Position numbers and translations under genes: made by a program
Shown here: positions 17,111 to 25,199 of the stretch, one piece after another
How the letters are laid out: each line of letters starts with the position of its first letter
How positions within the stretch are numbered: the first letter of the stretch is position 1
Notes under the pieces: model-generated
What the model was told of the DNA's origin: nothing
The model's database searches: none
Seen by the model: the letters and a program-made list of their open reading frames with translations, nothing else
Source of the DNA: Streptomyces sp. JJ38
GTDB lineage: Bacteria; Actinomycetota; Actinomycetes; Streptomycetales; Streptomycetaceae
Assembly: GCF_019303475.1 (NCBI RefSeq)
Contig: NZ_JABLSI010000013.1
Coordinates: 188,121-252,120 of the forward strand
Direction: 5' to 3'
DNA: 64,000 nucleotides

Positions 17111-17347
17111 ATGAACACGTTCACCAACGGCACACCGGCCAGCGGGATCGCCGGTGCGCGATGGGTGAAGGCAACTGCAAGCGATGCGCTCAATGAGTGT
17201 GTCGAGCTTGCACGCGTCAATGAAAGCGAAGTCGCAGTCCGCAACTCGCGTTTCCCTGATGGGCCCGCACTGGTGTTCACGCGGTCGGAGTTCACGGCTT
17301 TCCTCGACGGCGCGACCAGGGGGGAGTTCAATAACATGACTGTCTGA
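17111..17347 (+). CDS. DUF397 domain protein
   Basis: 78 residues from ATG 17111. The longer frame to 16982 has no coding bias. It shows the DUF397 pattern: W-V-K-A/S near the start, an NECVELARV...VAVRNSRFPDGPALVFT core, then FTAFLDGATRGEF at the end. These small proteins partner the helix-turn-helix DUF5753 regulators (Scr1/BldB-related type) in actinomycetes, and such a regulator follows 94 bases downstream. A strong hairpin between the two may limit read-through. Confidence 0.85.
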   Translation: MNTFTNGTPASGIAGARWVKATASDALNECVELARVNESEVAVRNSRFPDGPALVFTRSEFTAFLDGATRGEFNNMTV

Positions 17348-17393
17348 AACAGTCCGCCAGCGACTTGCCCCCGGGGCGACTGATGTAGATGCT

Positions 17394-17425
17394 GTACGGG
17401 CGACGCGAAGGTGCGTCGCCCGTAC
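17394..17425 (+). terminator. Perfect 13-bp hairpin between DUF397 and its regulator gene
   Basis: Arms GTACGGGCGACGC (17394-17406) and the exact complement (17413-17425) enclose a six-base loop. No T-tract follows, which is common for Streptomyces terminators. It ends only 16 bases before the next start and may work as an attenuator. Confidence 0.6.
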
Positions 17426-17441
17426 GCAAGGAGAGGTCCGG

Positions 17442-18383
17442 TTGCAGGGGAGAGTTCTGGCCCTGGTCGGCGACAACGAGTCGCCCACCACACCTAATGC
17501 CGCTGCACGCGTGGTGCGCAATTACCTAACGTACCTGCGCAAGCAGGCCGGACTACGGCAGAGCGATGTCGTCGGCAAGGTACCGGGCATTGGATCAACA
17601 GCAACCCTGTGCCGGTATGAAACTGCCGCCAAGCGGAAGCTGGACGAGGAGACGGTCGTCGCACTGTGCCAGTTCTACGGCGCCTCCCCGGAAATAATCG
17701 ACGAAATCCTCCTGCTCGTACAGCAGTCGCTGCAGCGGGCATGGTGGTCGAGTTACGCGGACGTAGTCGGCGACGTCCTGGCGCGCGTCTTCGCGACCGA
17801 GGTTGTCTCCAAGAGCATCTGCACCTACCAGGAGTTCAATGTGCCCGGGATGCTGCAGACGGCGGCCTACGCGCGAGCGCTCATGGAGGACTACTACCGG
17901 TTGCCGGCTGACGAAGCGACGCGGCGGAGGAACGAGGAGCTGGTGAGCCGGCGCCTCGACGTGCGTCGACAGCGCCAGAACCTGCTGGACCAGCCCGACG
18001 CCCCCGAGTTTCAGGCCCTGATCGCCGAAAGCGTTTTGGCCAAGCGCGTGGGCGGAACGGCCGTCATGCGCGAGCAGTTGCGCCACCTGTTCAATCTGGC
18101 CGAAAACAAGCCCAACGTGCACATCCGAATCTTGCCGAATGCCGCGCAGGAGCAGGGAGGTGCGCGGCATCCGTCCATGACGCTCTTCAAACCGCACGAT
18201 GGTGTTGAGGGTCGGATGGTCTACCTGGAGAACACCAACCGGGGCGGGGAGTACCTCGTAGATCCCAGTGAGGTCGAGCCCTACCAGGCATGCATGGATG
18301 ACCTGTGGACGCGCACCGGGAGGAAGGACGAGACGCTGGACCTGCTGCAGGACTACATCGACAGGCTGGTGGACCCGCGGTAG
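17442..18383 (+). CDS. XRE-family helix-turn-helix regulator with DUF5753 domain
   Basis: 313 residues from TTG 17442 with GGAGAGG upstream. Residues about 25-85 form the helix-turn-helix (LRKQAGLRQSDVVGKVPGIGSTATLCRYE). The rest is a DUF5753 domain containing the family hallmarks: YQEFNVPGMLQTAAYARAL near residue 130, then an R-x-x-R-Q-x-x-L segment, HIRILP, and a C-terminal MVYLENTNRGGEYLVDPSEV. DUF5753 regulators pair with DUF397 proteins and act in development and antibiotic control. The DUF397 partner is directly upstream, the more usual order being downstream. Confidence 0.85.
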   Translation: MQGRVLALVGDNESPTTPNAAARVVRNYLTYLRKQAGLRQSDVVGKVPGIGSTATLCRYETAAKRKLDEETVVALCQFYGASPEIIDEILLLVQQSLQRAWWSSYADVVGDVLARVFATEVVSKSICTYQEFNVPGMLQTAAYARALMEDYYRLPADEATRRRNEELVSRRLDVRRQRQNLLDQPDAPEFQALIAESVLAKRVGGTAVMREQLRHLFNLAENKPNVHIRILPNAAQEQGGARHPSMTLFKPHDGVEGRMVYLENTNRGGEYLVDPSEVEPYQACMDDLWTRTGRKDETLDLLQDYIDRLVDPR

Positions 18384-19190
18384 TCACGGGATGCGTGCGA
18401 CGGTACCGCGTTCGACCCACTCGTCGCTTCGCTGCCGTGGGGCGAGATCACTGTCGGGCTTCCACCGGGACACCTCCACCGGGCCGATGCCCTCCACGGG
18501 CTCCAGCCCTTCGAAGAGTCGGTTGACCTCTCTGAAGGAGCGGACCTGGCCCCAGTTGTCGTTGGTGACGCGGGCCATGAAGTCCGTGATGGAGGCGCGG
18601 AGTTCGGCGTCATCGGAAGCGAGCTGCGAGATGACCATGTAGCTGCCGGACGGCAGTCGTTGTGCTACGTCGCGGACCAAGGCCCAGGGGTCGTCCTTGT
18701 CCGGGATGCAGTGCAGCACCGACACGAACAGGGCTGCGACCGGCTGGTCGTCCCTGAGCAGCCGGTCGACTTCGGAACTGGCGAAGACGTCGCGGGTGTC
18801 CCGCAGGTCCGCTTGGAGCACGGCGGTCGTACTGGGGTCCTCAGCCAGCATCATCCGTCCGTGCGCCAGGACGAGGGGGTCGTTGTCGATGTACACGACC
18901 TCGCTGGAGGGGTCGACTTCCTGGGCTACCTGATGGACGTTCGGGCGCGTGGGAAGTCCTGACCCGAAGTCGAGGAAGCGCCGCACGCCGCACTCGGCCG
19001 CCAGGTATCGCACGGCACGCACGAGGAAGGCGCGGTTGACGAGGGCCAGGTCCTTCGAACTGGGCGCCATCCGCAGCAGCTCGTTACACGCATCACGGTC
19101 TACTTGATAGTTATCGGTGCCACCGAGTAGGAAATCGTACATTCGGGCGACGCTGGGCCTGCTGAGGTCAATGATGAGCCGGCTCCCCAC
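18384..19190 (-). CDS. SAM-dependent methyltransferase (Methyltransf_19/DUF574 family)
   Basis: 268 residues from GTG 19190, with GGGAG upstream; a TTG at 19232 is the alternative. The family signature SRPSVARMYDFLLGGTDNYQVDRD is near the N-terminus. The SAM-binding glycine motif is RRFLDFGSGLPTRPNVH, and an acidic end of strand 2 (VVYIDNDPLVLAHG) follows. An SVLHCIPDKDDPW segment is also typical. This family is greatly expanded in Streptomyces and its substrates are mostly unknown. The gene converges tail-to-tail with the regulator at 17442, their stops being adjacent. Confidence 0.85.
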   Translation of the reverse strand: MGSRLIIDLSRPSVARMYDFLLGGTDNYQVDRDACNELLRMAPSSKDLALVNRAFLVRAVRYLAAECGVRRFLDFGSGLPTRPNVHQVAQEVDPSSEVVYIDNDPLVLAHGRMMLAEDPSTTAVLQADLRDTRDVFASSEVDRLLRDDQPVAALFVSVLHCIPDKDDPWALVRDVAQRLPSGSYMVISQLASDDAELRASITDFMARVTNDNWGQVRSFREVNRLFEGLEPVEGIGPVEVSRWKPDSDLAPRQRSDEWVERGTVARIP

Positions 19191-19391
19191 ACTCGCGCCC
19201 GCATGCTCCCGATGAGAGCACGCGAACCTCAACGGAAGAAACCCATGCTAGGAGTGTCCAACAGGCAAATGCCACCCGCGTCCACGATCGAGGGATCACT
19301 TCTCGACGCCGAGCAGCTACCTCAGATTTCACGTACGCGTCGACGCACCCCTGCCAAATCATGCGAGACAACAGCCTTTGGCATATGCGGC

Positions 19392-19874
19392 TCAGGTCTG
19401 AGTCGTCATCTTGCACAGCGCCCGCCGACTCAGCAGCGTGAACTCGGCACTGTCCAGCCCCATCACCTCGCCGCCCTGGTGCGCACTCAAGCCCAGTTTG
19501 TGGCGTAGCAGCAACGCGTCTGCTTCACGACGTTCGAGGCTGCGGTACACCCACTGGGTGGAGGCCGTGCGGCGCGAGCTCGTGCACTCCACGAGGAACT
19601 CCCAAGCCGTGACGGCTGGAGAAGGGCTGCTCAGCACTGCGTCCCACCGCTCCTCCAGCCCCTTCAGGGCCGCAGCAGCAACCGCTGCACCCACCGTGGA
19701 AGAGCCGGAGCAGGCAGCGCTGTACCGACGGTAGACCGGCCAGCAGTCTTGGCGAAACACCTCATACGTCACTGGCAGACCAGACATCACGCCTGTGTGC
19801 ACATCCACGTGCCTCAAGTCGCACAGGCGCCTCCGACGTTCCAGAGCCGGAGTCAGGCCCTGAGGAGTCCGCAC
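19392..19874 (-). CDS. Sigma-70-region-4-like regulatory protein
   Basis: 160 residues from GTG 19874, supported by AAAGG eight bases upstream. An internal ATG at 19787 is also possible. The N-terminal half contains FRQDCWPVYRRYSAAC and helices like sigma factor region 2. The C-terminal half (LERREADALLLRHKLGLSAHQGGEVMGLD, then FTLLSRRALCKM) has the spacing of region 4 of ECF-type factors. It lacks the clear conserved region 2 motifs, so it may be a sigma-like regulator with no promoter-melting role. Downstream of the gene there is a 159-base gap before the methyltransferase start. Confidence 0.55.
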   Translation of the reverse strand: MRTPQGLTPALERRRRLCDLRHVDVHTGVMSGLPVTYEVFRQDCWPVYRRYSAACSGSSTVGAAVAAAALKGLEERWDAVLSSPSPAVTAWEFLVECTSSRRTASTQWVYRSLERREADALLLRHKLGLSAHQGGEVMGLDSAEFTLLSRRALCKMTTQT

Positions 19875-20034
19875 TTCTCACACCTTTCCGTTCGTAGTGC
19901 ACTCGCTCGATGACGGACTGATCCACTCCTGCTCAGGCCGCCCCAGCGGGAGAGATCCTTCGAGGCGTGTGGTGGGCACCATCGGCAGTCATACGTGCAG
20001 AGCGCGCGCCGCCAGCATTGTGGGTAGAAGGGGG

Positions 20035-20066
20035 TGCCTTCGCGCCCATGAGGGGGCGCGAAGGCA
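20035..20066 (-). terminator. Hairpin terminator after the small minus-strand gene
   Basis: Perfect 13-bp stem (arm TGCCTTCGCGCCC at 20035-20047, complement at 20054-20066) with a six-base loop, 27 bases downstream of the stop of the gene at 20094. A second short palindrome (AGGAGCTG / CAGCTCCT) overlaps that stop codon. Confidence 0.7.
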
Positions 20067-20093
20067 TCACTTGATGAACCAGGCTAGGAGCTG

Positions 20094-20357
20094 TCAGCTC
20101 CTGCGGATCTTCAGGTACGCAACCGCACTGCGGTCGGCCAGCACCGTGGCGGTCAACAGCCCGAGCAAATGTGCGGACACCTCCACCGGGTTCCACGCCG
20201 ACGAGAGAGCGATACCGGACACCGGCACAAGACTCAGGCGCAGCGTCACGAAGAAAATGCTCGCAGGAGAGGTTTGGACCACAGCGGACAGCGGAATGCT
20301 AGGCTCGGAAGGCGGAGGAATAAGGCGCAAGAAGTTCCTTCGCACGTGCTGCATCAA
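20094..20357 (-). CDS. Small hypothetical protein with hydrophobic segments
   Basis: 87 residues from TTG 20357, chosen because AAGGAG lies eight bases upstream; the ATG at 20354 is the next codon and equally usable. The frame extends further back but without a start signal. The central part is hydrophobic (SPASIFFVTLRLSLVPVSGIAL, shown in part) and a second hydrophobic helix includes VSAHLLGLLTATVLADRS, so it may have two membrane segments. It is followed by a strong terminator, which supports a real transcript. Family not recognised. Confidence 0.5.
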   Translation of the reverse strand: MMQHVRRNFLRLIPPPSEPSIPLSAVVQTSPASIFFVTLRLSLVPVSGIALSSAWNPVEVSAHLLGLLTATVLADRSAVAYLKIRRS

Positions 20358-20399
20358 TTCTCGTACTCCTTGTTCGCGATTGACTCGGGCACGGGATGA

Positions 20400-20445
20400 A
20401 GGGCTTCGAGGCTGGACGCGAATCGCCTCGGAGCCCTTTTCTTTG
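20400..20445 (+). terminator. Terminator-like hairpin with T-run
   Basis: Arms AGGGCTTCGAGG and CCTCGGAGCCCT pair over 12 bp with one mismatch and are followed directly by TTTTCTTT. The orientation is rightward, into gene-free DNA. Confidence 0.5.
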
Positions 20446-20650
20446 CCCACGCCCGAACGCTAGCGCCGCAAGACTTCACGTACCTCCGTGCGTAAACATG
20501 AAAACGGAGTATGGAACTCCGCGCCAAATGCTCAGCAACGGTACAGATCGGTCAGAATCTTTCCGATTCGGCACCAATACGCCCGAGGGTGTTCGACGGC
20601 ACCCTGCAAACTCCCAGCGTGGGCGAAAATCTGAATGTACGCTGGAGTCA

Positions 20651-20674
20651 GGATTCACCCTTCCGGGTGAATCC
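20651..20674. other. Perfect hairpin, 10-bp stem and TTCC loop
   Basis: GGATTCACCC, TTCC, GGGTGAATCC. It stands alone in a non-coding stretch, with no T-run on either side, so it is more likely an RNA structure or operator than a terminator. Confidence 0.45.
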
Positions 20675-21099
20675 ACTGCTGAACATCCCGCCAGGTGAAA
20701 TCGCTCTCGAAGTCTTGAGCCAGGTACGTCCTGGAGAGAGCGACGATCTCAAGCCAAGCAGGGCGGCATACCCGCAATTGATCGCCATCGTCCCGCCCGG
20801 AAGCCGGCCCTGCACTCAGCGCGGAAAAGCGTTGGGCCGGAAGCAGAACGCCACCGATCGCGGACTCTCCGCGCGCGCCGGCTCTTCACCGGCCTTCCTG
20901 AAAGAGAGTCGCCGAGAGGCAGAGAACGGGATGCTGGCGCGCTTCAAAGTGCATGCCACAGGCCGCTGCACGGACGTAAATACTCCCCGCACGCTGCCCT
21001 CGGAATGATTCTGGACTCACTCGGTGGAGACCCCTGCTGCCGGCTCCGTGGACAAGCAAGTCTGTCATCTATGGCTCCCCGGTGGCCTTGCAGACTTGC

Positions 21100-21954
21100 C
21101 TACGCTGCTCGCTTACGCCGCTCCTCAGGAATGTGTACAAGAAGCTGATCGACCAAATCGTCCACCGAATGACTCCACGAGCCGGTTTCTTCAACGATGT
21201 CTCGGTAGCGGGAGAAGTCGACCTCAGGGTGATCAACGAGCAGGTCCCTGAGGCGCTGCATGGCGATGTGGACCTCGTGCGCCTTACGAAGAGCTTCTTG
21301 CAGCTTCTCTCGCAGGTGATCGTCTGGGCTCGAGTACGTCGGCGGCGTCACCAGATCGAAGCTGGCTGCTCTCTCAGTCGCGAGCGCACCGTCGATCACG
21401 AGGGGTATGAACGAGCAGTCTCTGTGGTTTCGCTGGAGGGCCTCCATCACCTTTAGGTGGTCATCCCTGAACTCCGTGGTGATCCACACGGCGTGGCTCG
21501 CCTCCACCTCGGCGGCGCATGTGATGAGTCGCCCGAGATGATCGGCATCGGTCCGTTCCAATTGGTTCTCAATTACGACGAACCGTTCACGGTTGCCCAC
21601 CAGAGTCTTGGCGAGGATGTCGATTCGGTATCCGGCAATCTTCTGCTCAGTGCCTACAAGGGTGAGCGGATTATCGAACCACGCCGCGTTCTCGATGATG
21701 TGGAGCCGCTTGGCAAGCCACGGAGTGAAGCTGGCTGCCTCGTGAGCGAAGTACGTACGCACGTCTTCGACCGGGCGAAGCCACACCCGGCGCAGCTTGT
21801 CGGTTCCCTCGGGTTCCTCAGCATCCACCACCGCAGGTTCGGGCACTACTTCCTTCCCGCTCAGGTAGTCGTTGGCGTCAAACTCTGCGTAGGCGTCGGC
21901 GAAGGACTGGCCCAGGCTGGCCCAGTCCACGGCAGGAGCAGCGTCCATAGTCAT
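21100..21954 (-). CDS. PD-(D/E)XK nuclease-like protein of the DUF4268-associated type
   Basis: 284 residues from ATG 21954; a further upstream ATG at 22014 would add an unlikely Pro/Cys-rich leader. The core near residues 120-165 reads GYRIDILAKT, then RFVVIENQLERTDADHLGRLITCAAE, then AVWITTEFRDDH. This is the D...E-N-Q variant of the PD-(D/E)XK nuclease motif seen in proteins that often carry DUF4268. The C-terminal part is helical and charged. Such proteins are common in phage-defence neighbourhoods but their function is not established. Codon bias is weaker than in the conjugation genes, which suggests separate acquisition. Confidence 0.65.
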   Translation of the reverse strand: MTMDAAPAVDWASLGQSFADAYAEFDANDYLSGKEVVPEPAVVDAEEPEGTDKLRRVWLRPVEDVRTYFAHEAASFTPWLAKRLHIIENAAWFDNPLTLVGTEQKIAGYRIDILAKTLVGNRERFVVIENQLERTDADHLGRLITCAAEVEASHAVWITTEFRDDHLKVMEALQRNHRDCSFIPLVIDGALATERAASFDLVTPPTYSSPDDHLREKLQEALRKAHEVHIAMQRLRDLLVDHPEVDFSRYRDIVEETGSWSHSVDDLVDQLLVHIPEERRKRAA

Positions 21955-22097
21955 GAAGCGGAACGCTACCGTCCGGTACTGACAGGGCGGCGGTCCCAGT
22001 CCCTCGGTCCGCATGCGCGGCCCAAGTCTCGCCGCAATCGGCCAGGCTTCCGTGCAAGGCCAGGCGTACCAGGTCCGCCTTCACGGCAGCGGCCGGA

Positions 22098-22158
22098 ATG
22101 TAGCCGGGGATCGCCGGTTGGCCAAACCGGCGATCCTCCGGACCATTGATCCTCCCGC
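22098..22158 (+). repeat. Dispersed palindromic intergenic element, copy 2
   Basis: The 27-base core is at 22109-22135, identical to copy 4 in the core. Outer bases GCCGGG and CTCCGG extend the stem, and a conserved GACCATTGATCCTCCCGCC tail follows. It lies between the divergent starts of the genes at 21100 and 22336. Confidence 0.75.
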
Positions 22159-22335
22159 CGCCCTCGCCTCCACGTGCGGGACCGCTGTCGCACTCGCCGT
22201 CCTGCACCTCGCGCGCCCCGGCCACTCCCTCGCCGAGCGCGGCCGACATCGCAGCCCTCGTGCGGCCCGTCCCGCACGCCCCTGGGCAGGGCCCCCAACC
22301 TCCCCTTGCTACAAGATTTTTAAGGAGACTCATCT

Positions 22336-22833
22336 ATGGCTGTCCGTACGAAATGGAACGTTGAGCACCGGTGCGGCCACGAGGCCGTCCACGACCTGTC
22401 CGACCGTCCTGCCGATCGGCGGGCTGGCTTCGCGCGCTGGCTCGCAGGCCGGGATTGCACTGACTGCTGGAAGGCGGCGCGCGAGGCCAACACGGAGTCC
22501 AAGGAGGAGTGGCTCGCCGCAAGGCGCGCTGAGGAGCAGCAGGCCGCCGCCGAGTGGGCCGAGAAGTTCGACATGTCGACGCTGGAAGGCCCGGACCGGA
22601 CCCTGGACTGGGGCGAGCGCTCTCGCCACGAGCTTATGACGGCCGCGCACACGGCGCTGGTCGTCGAAGGCACCTGGGACGAGGCGGACTGGGCGGAGCT
22701 GGAGGAGAAGGCACGAGCGGTCACCCGGGCCGGATGGTGGATAGACCAGCGGGACGCGGAGGGCTCCGACCTGCTCGAGCTCCTTGACGCAGCCGGTGAG
22801 GCGGACCGCGGGACGGAGAACCCGTTCCGCTGA
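22336..22833 (+). CDS. Hypothetical protein with a Cys/His zinc-ribbon-like N-terminus
   Basis: 165 residues from ATG 22336, with AAGGAG ten bases upstream. The N-terminus has C-x-H at residues 13-15 (HRCGHEAVHDL) and C-x-x-C at residues 41-44 (RDCTDCWKAARE), a possible single zinc site. The middle is a long charged helix (SKEEWLAARRAEEQQAAAEW) and the C-terminus is acidic with several tryptophans. Its leader contains palindromic element copy 2 and the next element copy follows its stop, so the gene is bracketed by the repeat. Function unknown. Confidence 0.65.
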   Translation: MAVRTKWNVEHRCGHEAVHDLSDRPADRRAGFARWLAGRDCTDCWKAAREANTESKEEWLAARRAEEQQAAAEWAEKFDMSTLEGPDRTLDWGERSRHELMTAAHTALVVEGTWDEADWAELEEKARAVTRAGWWIDQRDAEGSDLLELLDAAGEADRGTENPFR

Positions 22834-22842
22834 GCGGACCGG

Positions 22843-22904
22843 AACATAGCCGGGGATCGCCGGTTAGCCAAACCGGCGATCCTCCGGACCATTGATCCTC
22901 CCGC
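22843..22904 (+). repeat. Dispersed palindromic intergenic element, copy 3
   Basis: Core at 22855-22881 with one change in the loop (TTAGCCAA for TTGGCCAA). It is preceded by GGAACATAGCCGG and followed by CTCCGGACCATTGATCCTCCC, both nearly the same as in copy 2. It begins nine bases after the stop of the gene at 22336. Confidence 0.75.
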
Positions 22905-22934
22905 CGCCACCCCGATCCGTGTGGAAGGACCTGC

Positions 22935-23372
22935 ATGATCCCGCCGTCCTGGACGCCTCCGCCGACCCCGGCCTTCGCGCCGACGCACGACCCGCTCACC
23001 CCTGCGCGGGACATCACCCATCAGCACTTCCAGGCTGGCGACCAGGTCGTCGTCCTCAAGGGGGTCGCCGGCGGGGAGCTGTGGGGGGATTCGATGCGCG
23101 TCGTCGCACCGTCCTGGCACACGCCGACAGACGAGGACGGATGGCGTCTGCGTGACGCCACCGGAGGCGCGCAGACGTATATCACCGCTCATCCCCGCTA
23201 CCTCGTGCACCTCTCGCGCCGTTGTCCGGACTGCCTGGTCTACCTGCGGGCCATGGAGAACTACCTCCTACCGAAGTACACCGGGGACAATGCACTGGTC
23301 GACTGCAGCTGGTACACCACCACGGCCCTCGGTCAGCTCGTGCACATCGCCGACGCCCGGAGCGTCCGGTGA
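22935..23372 (+). CDS. Small hypothetical protein
   Basis: 145 residues from ATG 22935 with GGAAGGA upstream. A Pro-rich N-terminus is followed by a compact domain: FQAGDQVVVLKGVAGGELWGD, then MRVVAPSWHTPTDEDGWRLRD, then a C-x-x-C in RRCPDCLVYLRAM. The valine-rich opening and the later strands suggest a small beta-barrel (SH3-like) domain. The gene overlaps the next by four bases (GTGA). No family recognised. Confidence 0.6.
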   Translation: MIPPSWTPPPTPAFAPTHDPLTPARDITHQHFQAGDQVVVLKGVAGGELWGDSMRVVAPSWHTPTDEDGWRLRDATGGAQTYITAHPRYLVHLSRRCPDCLVYLRAMENYLLPKYTGDNALVDCSWYTTTALGQLVHIADARSVR

Positions 23373-23539
23373 CCATCCCCGTCCGCCGCCCCGGCCGCGC
23401 CCTCGCGCGCCTCAAGGCCAAGGCCCGAGCCTCCGTTCATCCGGCCGACCCCGCCTGGCCGAACCGCCTCACGGAAGACCTGCGCGAACTAGACGCCGAC
23501 TGGCGGGAATCGGCCGAGGTGTGCGCAGACGCCGCATGA
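23369..23539 (+). CDS. Very small hypothetical protein
   Basis: 56 residues from GTG 23369 overlapping the previous stop (GTGA). The N-terminus is basic (TIPVRRPGRALARLKAKARA) and the C-terminus acidic and helical (NRLTEDLRELDADWRESAEV). Codon bias is good. Coupled translation with its neighbours is likely. Function unknown. Confidence 0.5.
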   Translation: MTIPVRRPGRALARLKAKARASVHPADPAWPNRLTEDLRELDADWRESAEVCADAA

Positions 23540-23649
23540 CCGGCGCCCTTCATCGGCTCAGCCGACACGACGATGGGCGGGCGGCCATCGACCGGGCCTG
23601 GACCTTCTGCCCCGGGCGACATCACGGTGCACGCCGATCTGCAGCGTGA
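23536..23649 (+). CDS. Possible 37-residue peptide
   Basis: ATG 23536 overlaps the previous stop (ATGA) and runs 37 codons. Another frame across the same bases (ATG 23573 onward) also has reasonable codon bias and contains HADLQRERSLICTARHHGN, so one of the two is a shadow or the site is frameshifted. Low support. Confidence 0.25.
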   Translation: MTGALHRLSRHDDGRAAIDRAWTFCPGRHHGARRSAA

Positions 23650-23718
23650 GCGTTCCCTGATCTGTACCGCCCGCCATCACGGCAACCCCACGTCGATCAC
23701 CGTAGGAGAAACGTCGCT

Positions 23719-24417
23719 TTGCCCCTGGTCGACCGATTCCTGACTGTCCGCCGCGATCCGCATTCCGAGGAAGTCCTCGCCCGCGGCGGAGACCCCGACG
23801 CCCACAGCATCCTGCAGCGTACGGGCTTCGTCCCGGTGGTCCGCGTCCACGAGACCTACCACCGTGCCCCCATCAAGCTCATCGAGGGCGACGACACGCG
23901 CCTCGGTATCGAAGCCGTGGCCCGGCTTCGGGCTGTCGGATACCACGTCGACTGCGACGAGGACTTCGAGACCGACCGCCGCTCGGTCCGCGATCTGCCG
24001 CTGGGCGCCTCGGTCGCCCATCTCGCCGAGCGCATCCGCGAGGCCACCACCACCTGGGATGCGGCAGGCGTGCTCACCGAGCTGACCGCCTCCCACGACG
24101 GCATCCTCGCCGCTCTCGAAGAAGTCCTCATCGCCACCGCCGAGTTCCACGACGGCCTTGGCGACACGGCCGACCCGCACGTCGCGCGCCGTCTGCGCTA
24201 CCTCGCTGACGAGCGTCTCCGGGCCATCCGTAGCGACCTCTCCCACACCCGCAACGCCCTCGCCGACCGGCACGTCCCCCACCCCGGCCGCAGCACCTGC
24301 GCTGAAGAGGTCCCGGCGACCGAACGCGAGCGCTCCGCCGTGTGCGCCTGCCCGCCCCCGCCGCGCACCGTGCCGGCCCCGCCACCGCCTCCCGTGGCCG
24401 TCGGCCTGCGCCGCTGA
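23719..24417 (+). CDS. Hypothetical helical protein of the accessory region
   Basis: 232 residues from TTG 23719 with TAGGAG upstream. The N-terminal half is mixed (FVPVVRVHETYHRAPIKLI, then AVARLRAVGYHVDCDEDFE), and the second half is a long helical bundle (AHLAERIREATTTWDAAGVL, LAALEEVLIATAEFHDGLG, RRLRYLADERLRAIRSDL). The tail is Pro/Cys-rich. The helical part recalls the group A proteins of the leftward operon in style but shares no clear motif with them. Not recognised. Confidence 0.55.
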   Translation: MPLVDRFLTVRRDPHSEEVLARGGDPDAHSILQRTGFVPVVRVHETYHRAPIKLIEGDDTRLGIEAVARLRAVGYHVDCDEDFETDRRSVRDLPLGASVAHLAERIREATTTWDAAGVLTELTASHDGILAALEEVLIATAEFHDGLGDTADPHVARRLRYLADERLRAIRSDLSHTRNALADRHVPHPGRSTCAEEVPATERERSAVCACPPPPRTVPAPPPPPVAVGLRR

Positions 24418-24440
24418 CCCCCACCTCGCCCAAGGACACC

Positions 24441-25199
24441 ATGCACGACCGCAACGACTCCGAGCGCCTCTCCTCGTACGCCGACGTCCTCGCCAGTGAA
24501 CTCCCCGATACCTGGACCAGCTCCTACCACCCACCCGAGGACAAGGACGACCTCGCCGAACTGGCCGACCGCATCTGGGACCTGGACCTCGTCGCCGAGT
24601 CCCTCGCCGAGCACCCGCTCCAGCAGGCAGCCGTCCTGAGCCGCCCGGACGGCGCCCAGCTCGTCCTCCTCGACCGGCACGACGCACGCGACGGCTTCCT
24701 CATCGCCGCCGTCGCCCCGCGCGAACTCCCCGACGAGGCGTACCGCGCCGTACGCGAGCCAGGCGGAATCGCACTGACGGACGATCCCTTCCTGGGCGCC
24801 GAGACCGTCGCCGGCGACCTGCTCGCCCGCTACGACACCGCGCTCGCCCAGGTCCGCCACAACGCGGCGGACGGGATTCACCCGTCGCAGCCGGAGCGGG
24901 TCGTCCTGACCTGGCAGCAGGACGGCAGTCTCGCCGCCGCACCCGTCGGCGAAACGGCCACCGCCGTGCTGACGGACAACGGCTTCGTCCAGGACAAGCA
25001 GACCGGCATCTACCGCCTCAGCGGAGACGACACCGCAGCCCAGGCACGCACCGTACGCGAGACCGGCCGACGGCTCGACGCGCACGGCATCGGTACCGCG
25101 CTCCAGCACCCCTCGGGCCGGATGGTGCCCACCGCCACACAGGCCGCCATGCCACCGGTCCCGGCTGCGCCCCGTACCCCGGCCAACAGGGTTCGATGA
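24441..25199 (+). CDS. Hypothetical protein, paralogue of the gene at 14943
   Basis: 252 residues from ATG 24441 with AAGGA six bases upstream. It matches the protein at 14943 by shared landmarks: opening YADVLASELPDTWTSSYHPP, central QAAVLSRPDGAQLVLLDRHD, EPGGIALTDDPF, VAGDLLARYDTALAQVRHNA, and a C-terminal domain with FVQDKQTGIYRLSGDD, then TVRETGRRLDAHGIGTAL. That last domain is also present alone in the gene at 15885. The protein is soluble and acidic. Function unknown, but duplication within one element suggests a role that is useful in several versions. Confidence 0.65.
   Translation: MHDRNDSERLSSYADVLASELPDTWTSSYHPPEDKDDLAELADRIWDLDLVAESLAEHPLQQAAVLSRPDGAQLVLLDRHDARDGFLIAAVAPRELPDEAYRAVREPGGIALTDDPFLGAETVAGDLLARYDTALAQVRHNAADGIHPSQPERVVLTWQQDGSLAAAPVGETATAVLTDNGFVQDKQTGIYRLSGDDTAAQARTVRETGRRLDAHGIGTALQHPSGRMVPTATQAAMPPVPAAPRTPANRVR

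Larger units (their letters stand above)
20358..21099. other. Non-coding stretch with two hairpins
   Basis: No frame has good codon bias over these 742 bases. A 12-bp stem with one mismatch (arms at 20400-20411 and 20426-20437) is followed by TTTTCTTT and reads as an intrinsic terminator on the plus strand, although no plus-strand gene precedes it. On the other strand it would lie in the leader of the small gene. A perfect 10-bp hairpin with a four-base loop is at 20651-20674 (arm GGATTCACCC). The region may hold a small RNA. Confidence 0.45.

Noticed and set aside
20511..21008. 165-codon plus-strand frame
   Set aside because: No Streptomyces codon bias, no ribosome-binding site, and it spans a perfect hairpin.
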